Shown here one piece after another: positions 1-8,751 of a stretch of 35,836 nt of DNA. Numbering within the stretch: the first letter of the stretch is position 1; every line of letters begins with the position of its first letter. Made by a program: the position numbers and the translations under genes. The stretch comes from Kangiella sp. (GTDB lineage: Bacteria > Pseudomonadota > Gammaproteobacteria > Enterobacterales > Kangiellaceae). The notes under the pieces were generated by a model. That model was not told where the DNA came from and made no database searches. It saw only the letters and a list, made by a program, of their open reading frames with translations. The stretch is taken from positions 1 to 35,836 of the forward strand of contig NZ_JABURJ010000097.1 of assembly GCF_014762745.1 (NCBI RefSeq). Direction: 5' to 3'.

Positions 1-13
1 CATAGCGATAGTA

Positions 14-61
14 AAGCAGAGCAAATGGCGCTCTTAATTGAGCGCCTTTGCATTTCTGCTT
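14..61 (-). terminator. Long hairpin terminator after hutH
   Basis: An interrupted inverted repeat sits just beyond the hutH stop codon. The core is GGCGCTC (27-33) pairing with GAGCGCC (40-46) around a six-base loop. Outer arms GCAAA/TTTGC and AAGCAGA/TCTGCTT extend it to 14-61 with small bulges. The flanking T run on the minus side is weak, so Rho-independent termination of the hutCUH transcript is likely but not certain. Confidence 0.6.
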
Positions 62-69
62 AGTCTGGT

Positions 70-1602
70 TTACTGGATGCTGGGTAATTCTAGCTCACCA
101 ACCATCTCATTAAATACTCCCTGATCAATCAGCGCCTTGATGGCTTCTATGTCAGGCCCAAAGTGACGATCTTTCTCGTAGTAAGCCACTTTTTCGCGAA
201 TCAGATCATAGGCTTTTTGCAGGCGTGGTGAAGTTTTCAATGGCGCCCTGAAATCAATGCCCTGTGCGGCAGACAATAATTCCACAGCAATCACACCGGC
301 AGTATTGAAGTTCATTTCACGCAAACGGCGTGCGGCAAAGGTGGCCATTGAAACATGGTCCTCCTGATTGGCAGAGGTCGGTAAGCTATCTACCGATGCA
401 GGGTGTGCCAGTGTTTTGTTCTCTGAAGCCAATGCTGCTGCGGTAACCTGGGCAATCATGAAGCCTGAGTTTACGCCACCATCCTTCACCAGAAACGCTG
501 GTAGTCCACTTAAATGCTTGTCCAGCATCAGTGCAATACGTCGCTCAACAATGGCTCCCACTTCTGAGATTACTATGGCCAGTAAGTCTGAAGACATGGC
601 TACGGGTTCGGCGTGGAAGTTTCCGCCAGAAATAATGTCGCCTTGTTCAGGGAATACTAGTGGGTTATCAGAAACAGCGTTAGCTTCAGTAAGCAGAACA
701 GAGGCAGCAAAACGCATATGGTCAAGCGCTGCGCCCATCACCTGTGGCTGACAGCGAAGCGAGTAGGGGTCCTGGACCTTTTCACAGTCTTCGTGTGATT
801 CGTTGATTTGGCTACCTTTAATCAGATTCAATAAACTGAGCGCAACCTGTTGCTGCCCTTTGTGGCCACGAACCTGGTGAATACGTGCATCAAAAGGAGC
901 AATACTGCCCATGACCGCATCCACGGAAAGGCCACCGGCAACGATTGCTGCAGCAAAGTTGTTCTCGGCGCCGAATAGGCCAGCAAGTGCCAATGCTGTT
1001 GAGCACTGGGTACCATTTAATAGTGCCAGACCTTCCTTTGCGCCGAGGGTCAGCGGCTCAAGACCTGCAATTTTAAGGCCTTCTACGGCAGAGATAATTT
1101 TACCCTGGTGACGTACTTCGCCAACACCAATTAAGGTACAACTCATGTGAGCAAGCGGTGCCAGATCGCCCGATGCGCCAACGGACCCTTTTTCCGGAAT
1201 GCAAGGATACACTTCGTGATTTACTAAGCTGATAAGGGCATCGACCGTTTCACGACGTACCCCGGAATGGCCCTGCGCAAGGCTGGAAAGCTTTAACACC
1301 ATCAATAAGCGCACGACATTGTCTGGCAATAATTCACCGATACCTGCAGCGTGAGATAGCACCAGGCTTTCCTGCAACAGTTCCAGTTTTTCTTTTGGGA
1401 TGCGGGTTGAAGCGAGTAAACCAAAACCGGTATTGATGCCATAAACGGTTTCATTATTGTTAATCACATCAGCTACTGTTTGTGCGGCGCGATCGATGAC
1501 CGGATAAAAACTGTCGTTTAAGGTAATCGATACGGATTCCTGATAAATGGCACGGCAGTCTGCTAAAGAAAGCTCACCAGGTGTTAGAGTAAATGAATGC
1601 AT
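70..1602 (-). CDS. hutH: Histidine ammonia-lyase
   Basis: This enzyme removes ammonia from L-histidine to give trans-urocanate, the first step of histidine utilisation, in the cytoplasm. The protein is about 510 residues, the normal family length. The Ala-Ser-Gly triad that cyclises into the MIO electrophile is visible in the motif [15 protein letters not shown] at about residues 141-155. The conserved YGINTGFG segment lies near residue 56. Two ATGs are possible, at 1608 and 1602. The ribosome site AAGAGG (1611-1616, complement) lies 2 bases from the first and 8 from the second, so I place the start at 1602. It is the last gene of hutC-hutU-hutH; its ribosome site overlaps the hutU stop codon, suggesting coupled translation. 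Regulation by HutC is inferred from the operator upstream of hutC. Confidence 0.97.
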   Translation of the reverse strand: MHSFTLTPGELSLADCRAIYQESVSITLNDSFYPVIDRAAQTVADVINNNETVYGINTGFGLLASTRIPKEKLELLQESLVLSHAAGIGELLPDNVVRLLMVLKLSSLAQGHSGVRRETVDALISLVNHEVYPCIPEKGSVGASGDLAPLAHMSCTLIGVGEVRHQGKIISAVEGLKIAGLEPLTLGAKEGLALLNGTQCSTALALAGLFGAENNFAAAIVAGGLSVDAVMGSIAPFDARIHQVRGHKGQQQVALSLLNLIKGSQINESHEDCEKVQDPYSLRCQPQVMGAALDHMRFAASVLLTEANAVSDNPLVFPEQGDIISGGNFHAEPVAMSSDLLAIVISEVGAIVERRIALMLDKHLSGLPAFLVKDGGVNSGFMIAQVTAAALASENKTLAHPASVDSLPTSANQEDHVSMATFAARRLREMNFNTAGVIAVELLSAAQGIDFRAPLKTSPRLQKAYDLIREKVAYYEKDRHFGPDIEAIKALIDQGVFNEMVGELELPSIQ

Positions 1603-1614
1603 TGACATAACCTC

Positions 1615-3300
1615 TTATGAATTCTTGTCGTTGAGCATAGGTAAGTCTAAACCTTGCTCTTTGGCAGAGCTAATGGCGATATCGTAACCGGCATCGGCAT
1701 GGCGCATGACGCCGGTAGCTGGATCGTTAAATAAGACTCGCTCGATGCGTTTGTCCGCTTCTTCGCTACCATCACAGCAAATAACAACACCGGAATGTTG
1801 CGAGAAGCCCATTCCAACACCTCCACCGTGATGCAAGGATACCCAGGTTGCACCACCTGCCACATTGAGCATGGCGTTTAATAGCGGCCAATCGGACACC
1901 GCATCAGAGCCATCCATCATGCCTTCAGTTTCACGGTTCGGGCTGGCCACTGAGCCTGAATCAAGGTGGTCGCGGCCAATGACGACAGGCGCTTTTAATT
2001 CGCCGTTACGCACCATCTCGTTAAAAGCCAGACCAAGTTTGTGGCGTAGACCTAGTCCAACCCAGCAAATTCGCGCAGGCAACCCCTGGAACTGAATACG
2101 TTCACGGGCCATGTCCAGCCAGTTATGCAGGTGTGGGTCATCAGCAATAATTTCTTTGACCTTCTGATCGGTTTTATAAATATCTTCTGGGTCACCGGAA
2201 AGGGCTGCCCAGCGGAATGGGCCAATGCCACGGCAGAAGAGGGGGCGAATATAGGCAGGAACAAAGCCCGGGAAGTCAAAAGCATTACTGACGCCTTCTT
2301 CCAGAGCCATTTGGCGGATATTATTACCGTAATCGACCGTTGGGATGCCTTCATGGTAAAAGTCGAGCATCGCTTGAACCTGAACCGCCATCGACTTTTT
2401 AGCTTCTTTACTGACAAGCTCAGGGTTAGCTTGCGCTTCTTTGCGCCACTGTTCAACCGTCCAGCCAATCGGTAAATAACCGTTCACAGGATCATGGGCA
2501 GAAGTCTGGTCAGTGACCAGATCAGGTTTGAGACCTCGTTTATGCAGCTCCGGGAAAACTTCTGCAGCATTGCCTAGCAGACCAATGGAGATCGGCTGAC
2601 CTTTATCTAATGCTTCCTTAAGCTGAGCGATGGCTTCATCCACACTGGTCGCTTTTTTATCGACATAACCGGTGCGGATACGGAAATCGATTCGAGTCTC
2701 ATCACACTCAACCGCAATCATGCAATAGCCAGCCATAGTCGCAGCAAGAGGCTGGGCACCACCCATGCCGCCTAGACCGCCAGTTAGAATCCATTTGCCT
2801 TTGGTATTGCCATTAAAGTGCTGTCGCCCAGCTTCTACAAAGGTTTCATAAGTACCTTGCACGATGCCCTGGCTGCCAATATAAATCCACGAGCCAGCAG
2901 TCATCTGGCCATACATCATCAGGCCTTTTTTATCGAGTTCGTTGAAGTGTTCCCAGTTAGCCCAGTGAGGTACAAGATTAGAGTTAGCAATTAACACTCG
3001 CGGTGCATCGCTATGGGTTTTAAATACCCCCACTGGTTTACCGGACTGAACCAACAAGGTCTCATCATCATTGAGGCGCTTCAGAGTTTCGACAATTTTA
3101 TCATAGCACTCCCAGTTACGTGCAGCGCGACCGATGCCACCATAAACCACTAAGCCCTGAGGGTGCTCAGCAACATCAGGATCAAGGTTATTCATTAACA
3201 TGCGAAGCGGTGCTTCTGTCAGCCATGACTTGGTGTTTAAAGTGGTGCCGTGTGGCGCTCGAATGACGCGGTCAGGATCGAAACGATTCTTGTCAGTCAT
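1615..3300 (-). CDS. hutU: Urocanate hydratase
   Basis: Urocanate hydratase adds water to urocanate to make 4-imidazolone-5-propionate, using tightly bound NAD+ as an electrophile. At 561 residues it has the usual size. Visible signatures are the NAD-binding glycine-rich stretch [14 protein letters not shown] (about 173-186) and the conserved cysteine in LPARICWVG (Cys412, corresponding to Cys410 of the Pseudomonas enzyme). A ribosome site AAAGAGG lies about 9 bases before the ATG. It is 25 bases downstream of hutC and 12 bases before hutH on the same strand, so the three form one operon. A small hairpin (3320-3334, GAGCT/AGCTC) covers the hutC stop codon in the gap. No residues appear to be missing. 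Confidence 0.97.
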   Translation of the reverse strand: MTDKNRFDPDRVIRAPHGTTLNTKSWLTEAPLRMLMNNLDPDVAEHPQGLVVYGGIGRAARNWECYDKIVETLKRLNDDETLLVQSGKPVGVFKTHSDAPRVLIANSNLVPHWANWEHFNELDKKGLMMYGQMTAGSWIYIGSQGIVQGTYETFVEAGRQHFNGNTKGKWILTGGLGGMGGAQPLAATMAGYCMIAVECDETRIDFRIRTGYVDKKATSVDEAIAQLKEALDKGQPISIGLLGNAAEVFPELHKRGLKPDLVTDQTSAHDPVNGYLPIGWTVEQWRKEAQANPELVSKEAKKSMAVQVQAMLDFYHEGIPTVDYGNNIRQMALEEGVSNAFDFPGFVPAYIRPLFCRGIGPFRWAALSGDPEDIYKTDQKVKEIIADDPHLHNWLDMARERIQFQGLPARICWVGLGLRHKLGLAFNEMVRNGELKAPVVIGRDHLDSGSVASPNRETEGMMDGSDAVSDWPLLNAMLNVAGGATWVSLHHGGGVGMGFSQHSGVVICCDGSEEADKRIERVLFNDPATGVMRHADAGYDIAISSAKEQGLDLPMLNDKNS

Positions 3301-3325
3301 AGTTGTATTCCTCTTTATCGAGCTG

Positions 3326-4057
3326 TTATAGCTCAGTTAATTGATGTTCGGTTTTAAAGCGACCAGTAATACGGAAACGGCTTGCCGGATGATAGAGCTG
3401 GCTATAACTAACCAGGGTATCATTTGACCAGGTTGCCCGATCGATGCATAACACTGGTTCATTGTCCTGTAGCTTGAGGGTTACCTGCATAAAAGGGTCG
3501 GCCTCGCGTGCTTCAATCTGGTGCTCAGCTTCGGTCAGCGGTGCCACTTTTGACAGATAAACATTGGGGGTAATGCTGGCATAGTCCTGTTTTAAATAGT
3601 CTGGTGCAGCTTTGGGGTTAACATAACGCTGTTCGATTTGAATGGGCTTGTCGTTGTCTTTGTGCACCATAATCGAATGGTAAATATCGTCACCTTCTTC
3701 AAGTTCAAAGCGCTCCAGCAGGTGAGTAGGGCATTGCTCTTTTTGCAACAGGATCAGTTCGTTTGAGTAGTTGCCGCCACGCTCAATGATCTCTTCGGCA
3801 ATGTTTCGAATTTTAAGCATCGGCGAATAAAGCTTTTTTGGGGCGACAAAAGTGCCGCGTCCCTGTACTCGATAGAGAACGCCTTCTTCGGTCAGTTCAT
3901 CCAGGGCGCGACGCGCTGTCATGCGACTGACTTTACAGGTTTCGACCAGCTCATTCTCCGAGGGAACGCGCTTGTGTTCTTTCCAGCGTTGCTGCTCGAT
4001 GCCTTGCTTAATAAATTCTTTAACCGTGATATAAAGGCGAGTATTCTGTTCTGTCAT
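3326..4057 (-). CDS. hutC: Histidine utilisation repressor, GntR/UTRA family
   Basis: HutC is a urocanate-responsive repressor of histidine catabolism genes. The N-terminal winged helix (about residues 11-73 from my start) shows the GntR pattern [20 protein letters not shown] followed by the RVQGRGTFV wing. The rest (about 85-240) resembles the UTRA ligand-binding domain, where urocanate would bind. The reading frame extends upstream to a TTG at 4099, but the ATG at 4057 has a GGA ribosome site 7 bases upstream and gives [10 protein letters not shown], a normal GntR start. The protein is then 243 residues. It is the first gene of hutC-hutU-hutH and is transcribed away from the hutG-like gene. 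The shared 185-base gap contains a perfect palindrome of HutC type, so autoregulation is likely. Confidence 0.93.
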   Translation of the reverse strand: MTEQNTRLYITVKEFIKQGIEQQRWKEHKRVPSENELVETCKVSRMTARRALDELTEEGVLYRVQGRGTFVAPKKLYSPMLKIRNIAEEIIERGGNYSNELILLQKEQCPTHLLERFELEEGDDIYHSIMVHKDNDKPIQIEQRYVNPKAAPDYLKQDYASITPNVYLSKVAPLTEAEHQIEAREADPFMQVTLKLQDNEPVLCIDRATWSNDTLVSYSQLYHPASRFRITGRFKTEHQLTEL

Positions 4058-4123
4058 TGATGGTTCCAATATACTCTGTGGCCTGATAATGTTCGGCAAA
4101 AGTCGTAGATTGGACTATGCCGT

Positions 4124-4151
4124 TTGACTAATAGTATCCGTCTTGTATGCT
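4124..4151 (+). promoter_or_regulatory. Probable sigma-70 promoter for the hutG-like gene
   Basis: TTGACT (4124-4129) and TATGCT (4146-4151) are separated by 16 bases and point towards the hutG-like gene. The expected start of transcription, near 4158, falls inside the HutC palindrome at 4154-4167. This is pattern matching only. Confidence 0.5.
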
Positions 4152-4153
4152 AA

Positions 4154-4167
4154 GTTGTATATACAAC
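4154..4167. promoter_or_regulatory. Putative HutC operator
   Basis: GTTGTATATACAAC is a perfect 14-base palindrome in the gap between hutC and the divergent hutG-like gene. It contains the TGTA-N2-TACA core known for HutC-family repressors. It overlaps the predicted transcription start of the rightward promoter. On the other strand its TATACA can act as a -10 element with TTGAAC 16 bases upstream, so one bound repressor could close both promoters. Confidence 0.75.
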
Positions 4168-4242
4168 CAAAAACCAAGTTCAAAAGCAACTCCCAAGTAG
4201 CATAAATTCATACAGTGAATTAATAGAGAAATAACCATTTAT

Positions 4243-5445
4243 ATGAATATCAATCAGTTAGTAGAGAAATTTGAAGCCCAGTCGATAACTGGTGGTGACT
4301 TTAACCATAGAAATCATTTGCGAGTGGCCTGGTATTATCTAAATCACTACTCGATCATGGCTGCGCGCGAGCGTGTACATCAGGGATTGATCAAGCTGAC
4401 CAAGGTTCTAGGTGCCGAACAAAAGTACCATCGAACCATGACCGATTTTTTTATCGACTACCTATTACAGGTTAAATGGTATCTGAACACTGATTCCTGG
4501 GATGAAGTCGAGTCTCTTTGTGAGTTCTTATTAAAGGATGCCAAGTCGCTAATACGGATTTATTACTCTGAATCAGTGATCGAATCTGAACAGGCTCGCA
4601 CGGAATATGTCGAGCCTGATCGATTACCGCTCGACAGAGCAACTTTGCAACTTCAGGCAGAAGAATACCCGGTTTATGACCTGGAGTTTCATGATTCGCC
4701 AATCATTGTTTCAATGCCGCACCATGGTCAGTTTATTCCACACGATATTATTAAGCAGATGCAACCCGCTGCTTATGACAGTGCAGATACCGACTGGTAT
4801 CTGGTCGATCTCTATAGCTTTCTGGATGAGCTGTCGATTACTCGAATCAATGCCAACTATTCGCGTTATGTGATTGACCTGAATCGTGATAAGTCAGGCG
4901 AAGTGCTTTATGCAGGTGCGGATAACACTGAGCTATGTCCAACCAGTAACTTTGATCGCGAAACTTTGTACACCGAATCTCAATTGCCCACCGATGAGGA
5001 AATAAGTCGCAGAATCAAACAGTATTGGCAACCGTACCATGACCAGCTCAAGAACCTGATTGAAAAGGCAAAAGAGAGCTTCGGCTATTGCCTGTTATTT
5101 GAGGCGCATACCATTCAATCGGAAGTACCAAGGTTTTTTGAGGGCCGCTTACCCGATTTCAACTTCGGTACCAATAACGGTGCCACGGTCAATCAGAACA
5201 TCAAACAGTTGCTTGAGGATTTCGATACAAGGCAATACACAAAAATTCTCAACGGTCGCTTTAAGGGCGGGTATATCACTCGCCATTATGCTGATCCTGC
5301 TAGCCGGGTGTACTGCCTGCAGCTGGAGCTGTCGCAGATTACCTATCTTAATGAGCGTCTGCGTACTTTGGATAAATCAAAAATGCTTTCAGTGCAAAGC
5401 GTTATAAGTGATTTGATGCAGAAATTGCAGGCAGTTATTGATTAA
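4243..5445 (+). CDS. hutG: N-formylglutamate amidohydrolase (HutG-like) with extra N-terminal domain
   Basis: The C-terminal part (about residues 140-395) is an N-formylglutamate deformylase. This enzyme splits N-formylglutamate into glutamate and formate, the last step of the HutF-type histidine pathway. Signatures include MPHHGQFIP (158-166), NYSRYVIDLNRD (205-216), LLFEAHTIQSEVPRFFEGR and the tail segment LQLELSQITYLNE. Stand-alone HutG proteins are about 265 residues; this one is 400. The first 130 residues form a separate helical-looking domain with a His-rich motif FNHRNHLRVAWYY (H22, H25) and KYHRTMTDFF. They resemble small uncharacterised bacterial proteins I know by sequence style but cannot name. 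Only a weak ribosome site precedes the ATG. It is divergent from hutC, with a HutC palindrome at its promoter. Confidence 0.88.
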   Translation: MNINQLVEKFEAQSITGGDFNHRNHLRVAWYYLNHYSIMAARERVHQGLIKLTKVLGAEQKYHRTMTDFFIDYLLQVKWYLNTDSWDEVESLCEFLLKDAKSLIRIYYSESVIESEQARTEYVEPDRLPLDRATLQLQAEEYPVYDLEFHDSPIIVSMPHHGQFIPHDIIKQMQPAAYDSADTDWYLVDLYSFLDELSITRINANYSRYVIDLNRDKSGEVLYAGADNTELCPTSNFDRETLYTESQLPTDEEISRRIKQYWQPYHDQLKNLIEKAKESFGYCLLFEAHTIQSEVPRFFEGRLPDFNFGTNNGATVNQNIKQLLEDFDTRQYTKILNGRFKGGYITRHYADPASRVYCLQLELSQITYLNERLRTLDKSKMLSVQSVISDLMQKLQAVID

Positions 5446-5500
5446 TTAAAATAATCCTATAGAGAGAGTTTCATAAAAAGATATACAGCGAAAATGTGCG

Positions 5501-5536
5501 CATATTCATGTCATATTCACCTTAAACTGGTATGCT
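5501..5536 (+). promoter_or_regulatory. Direct repeats and -10 element upstream of the azurin gene
   Basis: CATATTCA occurs twice (5501-5508 and 5512-5519), exactly 11 bases apart, one helical turn. The second copy ends 11 bases before a -10-like TATGCT (5531-5536). No good -35 hexamer is present. This is the layout expected for an activator of the tandem-repeat type, such as OmpR-family regulators. The regulator is unknown. Confidence 0.35.
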
Positions 5537-5571
5537 AGATACGTGTTTAACCCAACGTAAAAGGTGACAAG

Positions 5572-5997
5572 ATGCGTAAGATTTTATTAACAGTTGTTTT
5601 AGCTTTATTCGCTATGCCTTTGTTTGCAAAAGATGTTGTTGTAAACAGTGATGACGCCATGAAATTTGATGTCAGCGAAATTAAAGTTAAAGCTGGTGAA
5701 GAGATTAAATTAACTTTAAATCACACTGGCAAGCTAGGTAAAGATGTCATGGGTCATAACTTTGTGGTATTGGCACAAGGTACTGATGTTCAGGCGTTTG
5801 CTAATGCTGCTATTCAGGCTAAAGCTACTGATTATGTCCCAGAAGGAAATGACAGCGTTTTAGCTCACACCAAAGTGATTGGCGGTGGTGAAAGCGATAC
5901 CATTACTTTCACTTTGAAAGAGAAGGGTACTTATGAGTTTATCTGTAGTTTCCCTGGCCACTCTTTCATGATGAAAGGTGTGATTGTTGTAGAATAA
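5572..5997 (+). CDS. azu: Azurin (type 1 copper protein)
   Basis: Azurin is a small periplasmic blue-copper electron carrier. The 141-residue precursor has a signal peptide ending ...AMPLFA near residue 19. Copper ligands in precursor numbering are His62 (in VMGHNFVVL), Cys125, His130 and Met134 (in CSFPGHSFMMKG), with the exact Cys+5 His, +9 Met azurin spacing. The disulfide pair of classical azurins (Cys3 and Cys26 of the Pseudomonas protein) is absent: Cys125 is the only cysteine in the mature protein. The core Trp48 position is Phe. A good ribosome site AAGGTGA lies 5 bases before the ATG. It is a single gene within the hut cluster, followed by a strong terminator. I see no functional reason for its place here and no FNR-type box upstream. 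Confidence 0.93.
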   Translation: MRKILLTVVLALFAMPLFAKDVVVNSDDAMKFDVSEIKVKAGEEIKLTLNHTGKLGKDVMGHNFVVLAQGTDVQAFANAAIQAKATDYVPEGNDSVLAHTKVIGGGESDTITFTLKEKGTYEFICSFPGHSFMMKGVIVVE

Positions 5998-6030
5998 TTT
6001 GTTGTAGAGTATTTAAAATTACTGACTTGG

Positions 6031-6060
6031 AAAGAGCGTTCGTGAGAACGCTCTTTTTTT
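6031..6060 (+). terminator. Rho-independent terminator after azurin
   Basis: AAAGAGCGTTC (6031-6041) and GAACGCTCTTT (6046-6056) form a perfect 11-base-pair stem with a GTGA tetraloop, followed by more T residues. It also lies just beyond the convergent hutI stop and may stop both transcripts. Confidence 0.92.
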
Positions 6061-6063
6061 ATA

Positions 6064-7293
6064 TTAGCTTTTGAAAGTTCGTGCCCAGTTACTTCCCCCT
6101 AACTGATAGCTAAGCTGGTTCGGATGTTCAATGTCCCAAAGCACCATATCCGCTTTTTTCCCTACCTCAATAGAGCCAACTTCTTGGTCTAAACCTAGTG
6201 CTTTTGCTGCGTTGATAGTTACGCCCTGTAATGTTTCAAGCGGTGTCATTCTGAAGAAGGTGCAGCCCATATTGAGCATCAACAAAATAGATTCTGCAGG
6301 CGAGGTTCCGGGGTTGCTGTCGGTGGCAATCGCCATGGGTACTTTGGCATCCCGAAGGGCCTGAATTGGAGGTAGCTTGGTTTCGCGCAGGAAATAAAAG
6401 GCTCCCGGTAGTAGCACCGCAACGGTACCACTTTTTGCCATCTTCTCAATGGAGTTCTGTGATAAATACTCTAGATGATCAGCAGAAAGAGCATGGTAAT
6501 CTGCGGCTAAGCCTGCGCCCGATTGATCGGATAACTGTTCGGCATGAAGCTTCACTGGCAGACCAAGCTGCTTTGCTGTTGCAAAAACTTTTTGCGTCTG
6601 CTGATAGCTAAAGCCGATATTTTCACAAAAGGCGTCAACTGCGTCAGCCAGCTTGAGTTCCGCAATGGTTGGAAGCATTTCGTTACAGACCAGGTCAATA
6701 TAATCATCCGAACGATCTTTGTATTCTGGTGGTAGCGCATGTGCGCCAAGGAAGGTAGTGGCAACCCTAACCGGAAATTCCTTGCCAAGTCGTTTGGCAA
6801 CTTTCAGCATTTTTATTTCCGTTTCGGTATCCAGACCATAGCCTGATTTGATTTCGATAGTGGTGAGGCCCTCCTTGAGTAGCGACTTTAGTCGTTTTGT
6901 TGCACTATCAAACAGTTCTTGCTCACTGGCAGCGCGAGTTGCTCGCACTGTGGAAAGAATTCCACCGCCAGCTTTGGCAATTTCTTCATAATCAGCACCA
7001 TTCAAGCGCATTTCAAATTCATTGGCACGGTTGCCGCCATAGACCAGATGAGTATGACAATCAATTAGACCAGGGGTTAACCATTGTCCGTGTGCATTGA
7101 TGACACTGTCTGCATTCTTGTCCAGTTCATTCGGATGGCTCAGTTGTTGCTGAGTGCCTATAAATTGAATAACCCCTGATTTGACGCCAACACAGGCATC
7201 TTTAACGACACCATAATCATCCGTGCTGGCCATAGTCGCGACATGTACATTGTGAATAAGGTAATCAAAGGGTTTAGTTTCTGGTTGGCTCAT
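6064..7293 (-). CDS. hutI: Imidazolonepropionase
   Basis: This amidohydrolase opens the ring of 4-imidazolone-5-propionate to give N-formimino-L-glutamate, the third step of histidine breakdown. The 409 residues match the family. Metal and active-site residues are visible: His80 and His82 in [19 protein letters not shown], His250 in KLHAEQLSD, His273 in SADHLEYLS, and Asp325 in [13 protein letters not shown]. The start is supported by a GGGA ribosome site 7 bases upstream. It is divergent from hutF with only 48 bases between the two starts, so each promoter probably reaches into the neighbouring gene. I found no clear copy of the HutC palindrome in that gap. Confidence 0.97.
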   Translation of the reverse strand: MSQPETKPFDYLIHNVHVATMASTDDYGVVKDACVGVKSGVIQFIGTQQQLSHPNELDKNADSVINAHGQWLTPGLIDCHTHLVYGGNRANEFEMRLNGADYEEIAKAGGGILSTVRATRAASEQELFDSATKRLKSLLKEGLTTIEIKSGYGLDTETEIKMLKVAKRLGKEFPVRVATTFLGAHALPPEYKDRSDDYIDLVCNEMLPTIAELKLADAVDAFCENIGFSYQQTQKVFATAKQLGLPVKLHAEQLSDQSGAGLAADYHALSADHLEYLSQNSIEKMAKSGTVAVLLPGAFYFLRETKLPPIQALRDAKVPMAIATDSNPGTSPAESILLMLNMGCTFFRMTPLETLQGVTINAAKALGLDQEVGSIEVGKKADMVLWDIEHPNQLSYQLGGSNWARTFKS

Positions 7294-7341
7294 ATTATGA
7301 TCCCATTTCTTACAAAGATTAGCAGACAGGTTAACCCATCA

Positions 7342-8751
7342 ATGACTTCTACCACTGAAAAACATATTTTTGCCAAGCAAGTTCTAACCGAAGCCGGCTG
7401 GGCCAGTGATGTTCTGATAAAGGTCGATTGTAATGGGGTTATTCTTGAATTGAAACCTGACGCAGAGATTGAAGCAAACTTTTCTGGAACGAGACTGCAG
7501 GGTGCGCTTATTCCAGGTTTGCCAAATAGTCATTCGCATGCCTTTCAATGGGCGATGGCTGGTTTAGGCGAGAAGAGCGGCAAAGGTGGCGATAGCTTCT
7601 GGACCTGGCGTCAGGCCATGTATGGGTTTGTCGATGCGATACAGCCCGAAGACCTGCAGGCAATTGCCTCAGCGCTGTATATGCAGATGCTGAAGGCGGG
7701 TTATACATCTGTTGGGGAATTTCATTATCTTCACCATAACACTAATGGATCTGCGTACGATAATCCTGCTGAGATGTCGCAACGAATTTTTGAATCAGCC
7801 AGGGAAAGCGGTATTGGTCTAACTCTACTTCCTGTGTTTTATCGCTACAGTGGTTTTGGAGAACAAGCACCTAATGCTGGGCAAAAGCGTTTTATTCACG
7901 ATCAACAGGCTTATGCAGGGCTGATTGACCATGTGGCAAAGTTATCTGAGCAGTATCAGCAGTCTTTTGGTATCGCACCTCATTCGCTACGCGCCGTTAA
8001 TCATCAGGATCTTAGTTTTGCTATCGAGCACCTGAATTCTATTGACTCTAAAGCGCCCATCCATATCCACATCGCTGAGCAGATGAAGGAAGTGAATGAC
8101 TGCCTGGATTTTAGTGGTAAACGTCCAGTCGAGTGGTTGATGGAACAGCAGCAGGTGAGCGAGCGTTGGTGTCTGGTACATGCCACTCATATGACGGCAG
8201 AAGAAATCAAAGCGGTCGCTGATTCAAAGGCTGTGATTGCAGTCTGTACTACAACGGAAGCTAATCTGGGTGATGGCTTATTTTCTATGCTGGAATACAA
8301 ACAAAATGCTGGTCGTTGGTCGGTGGGGAGTGATAGCCATATTTCGGTTGATGCTACAGAAGAATTACGCTGGCTCGAATATCAGCAGCGTTTAGCACAA
8401 CAGTCGCGCACTCTACTAGTTGAAGCAGAGCATAGCTCTAACGGATTGTGGTTATGGCAACAGGCAGCAACTGCTGGTGCTCAATCACTCGGTCAGAAAG
8501 CAGGAGTAATTAAAGTCGGTAACCAGGCGGATTTTATTGAGCTGAACACAGATAGTTTTGCTTTGCTTGGCAAAGAACAGAACCAATTAATCGATGCTTT
8601 TATTTTTAATCATCAGCTTAGCAACGACGCGATCCAATCTGTTTGGGTAAAAGGGCAGTGTCAGGTGAAAGAGGGGGGTCACATGCATGAAGATGCGATC
8701 AGAAAGAACTATCAGAAAAGCATCAGCCGTTTACGTCAGTGCATAAATTGA
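7342..8751 (+). CDS. hutF: Formimidoylglutamate deiminase
   Basis: HutF removes ammonia from N-formimino-L-glutamate to give N-formyl-L-glutamate, which the HutG-like enzyme then hydrolyses. It is an amidohydrolase-fold metalloenzyme. The metal site is visible as NSHSHAFQWAM (His64 and His66 from this start), HIAEQMKEV, HATHMT and GSDSHISVD. The signature GGDSFWTWRQAMYGF follows the first histidines. The frame is open from 7243, but that would overlap the hutI start. The ATG at 7342 gives MTSTTEKHIFAKQVLTEAGW, in line with normal HutF N termini, and a 469-residue protein. Its ribosome site is weak. Its end overlaps the convergent sensor gene by 29 bases. Having hutF plus a HutG-like gene, and no formiminoglutamase, indicates the five-step pathway. 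Confidence 0.93.
   Translation: MTSTTEKHIFAKQVLTEAGWASDVLIKVDCNGVILELKPDAEIEANFSGTRLQGALIPGLPNSHSHAFQWAMAGLGEKSGKGGDSFWTWRQAMYGFVDAIQPEDLQAIASALYMQMLKAGYTSVGEFHYLHHNTNGSAYDNPAEMSQRIFESARESGIGLTLLPVFYRYSGFGEQAPNAGQKRFIHDQQAYAGLIDHVAKLSEQYQQSFGIAPHSLRAVNHQDLSFAIEHLNSIDSKAPIHIHIAEQMKEVNDCLDFSGKRPVEWLMEQQQVSERWCLVHATHMTAEEIKAVADSKAVIAVCTTTEANLGDGLFSMLEYKQNAGRWSVGSDSHISVDATEELRWLEYQQRLAQQSRTLLVEAEHSSNGLWLWQQAATAGAQSLGQKAGVIKVGNQADFIELNTDSFALLGKEQNQLIDAFIFNHQLSNDAIQSVWVKGQCQVKEGGHMHEDAIRKNYQKSISRLRQCIN

Noticed and set aside
368-1111. Frames on the plus strand opposite hutH
   Set aside because: They mirror the codon pattern of hutH and show no family features or ribosome sites.
4058-4099. Longer HutC start at TTG 4099
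   Set aside because: Non-ATG start, no ribosome site, and adds 14 residues not typical of the family.
5446-5571. FNR/ANR box before azurin
   Set aside because: No TTGAT-N4-ATCAA pattern is present, although some azurin genes have one.
7243-7341. Longer HutF start at 7243
   Set aside because: It would overlap the divergent hutI start and add a non-homologous segment.
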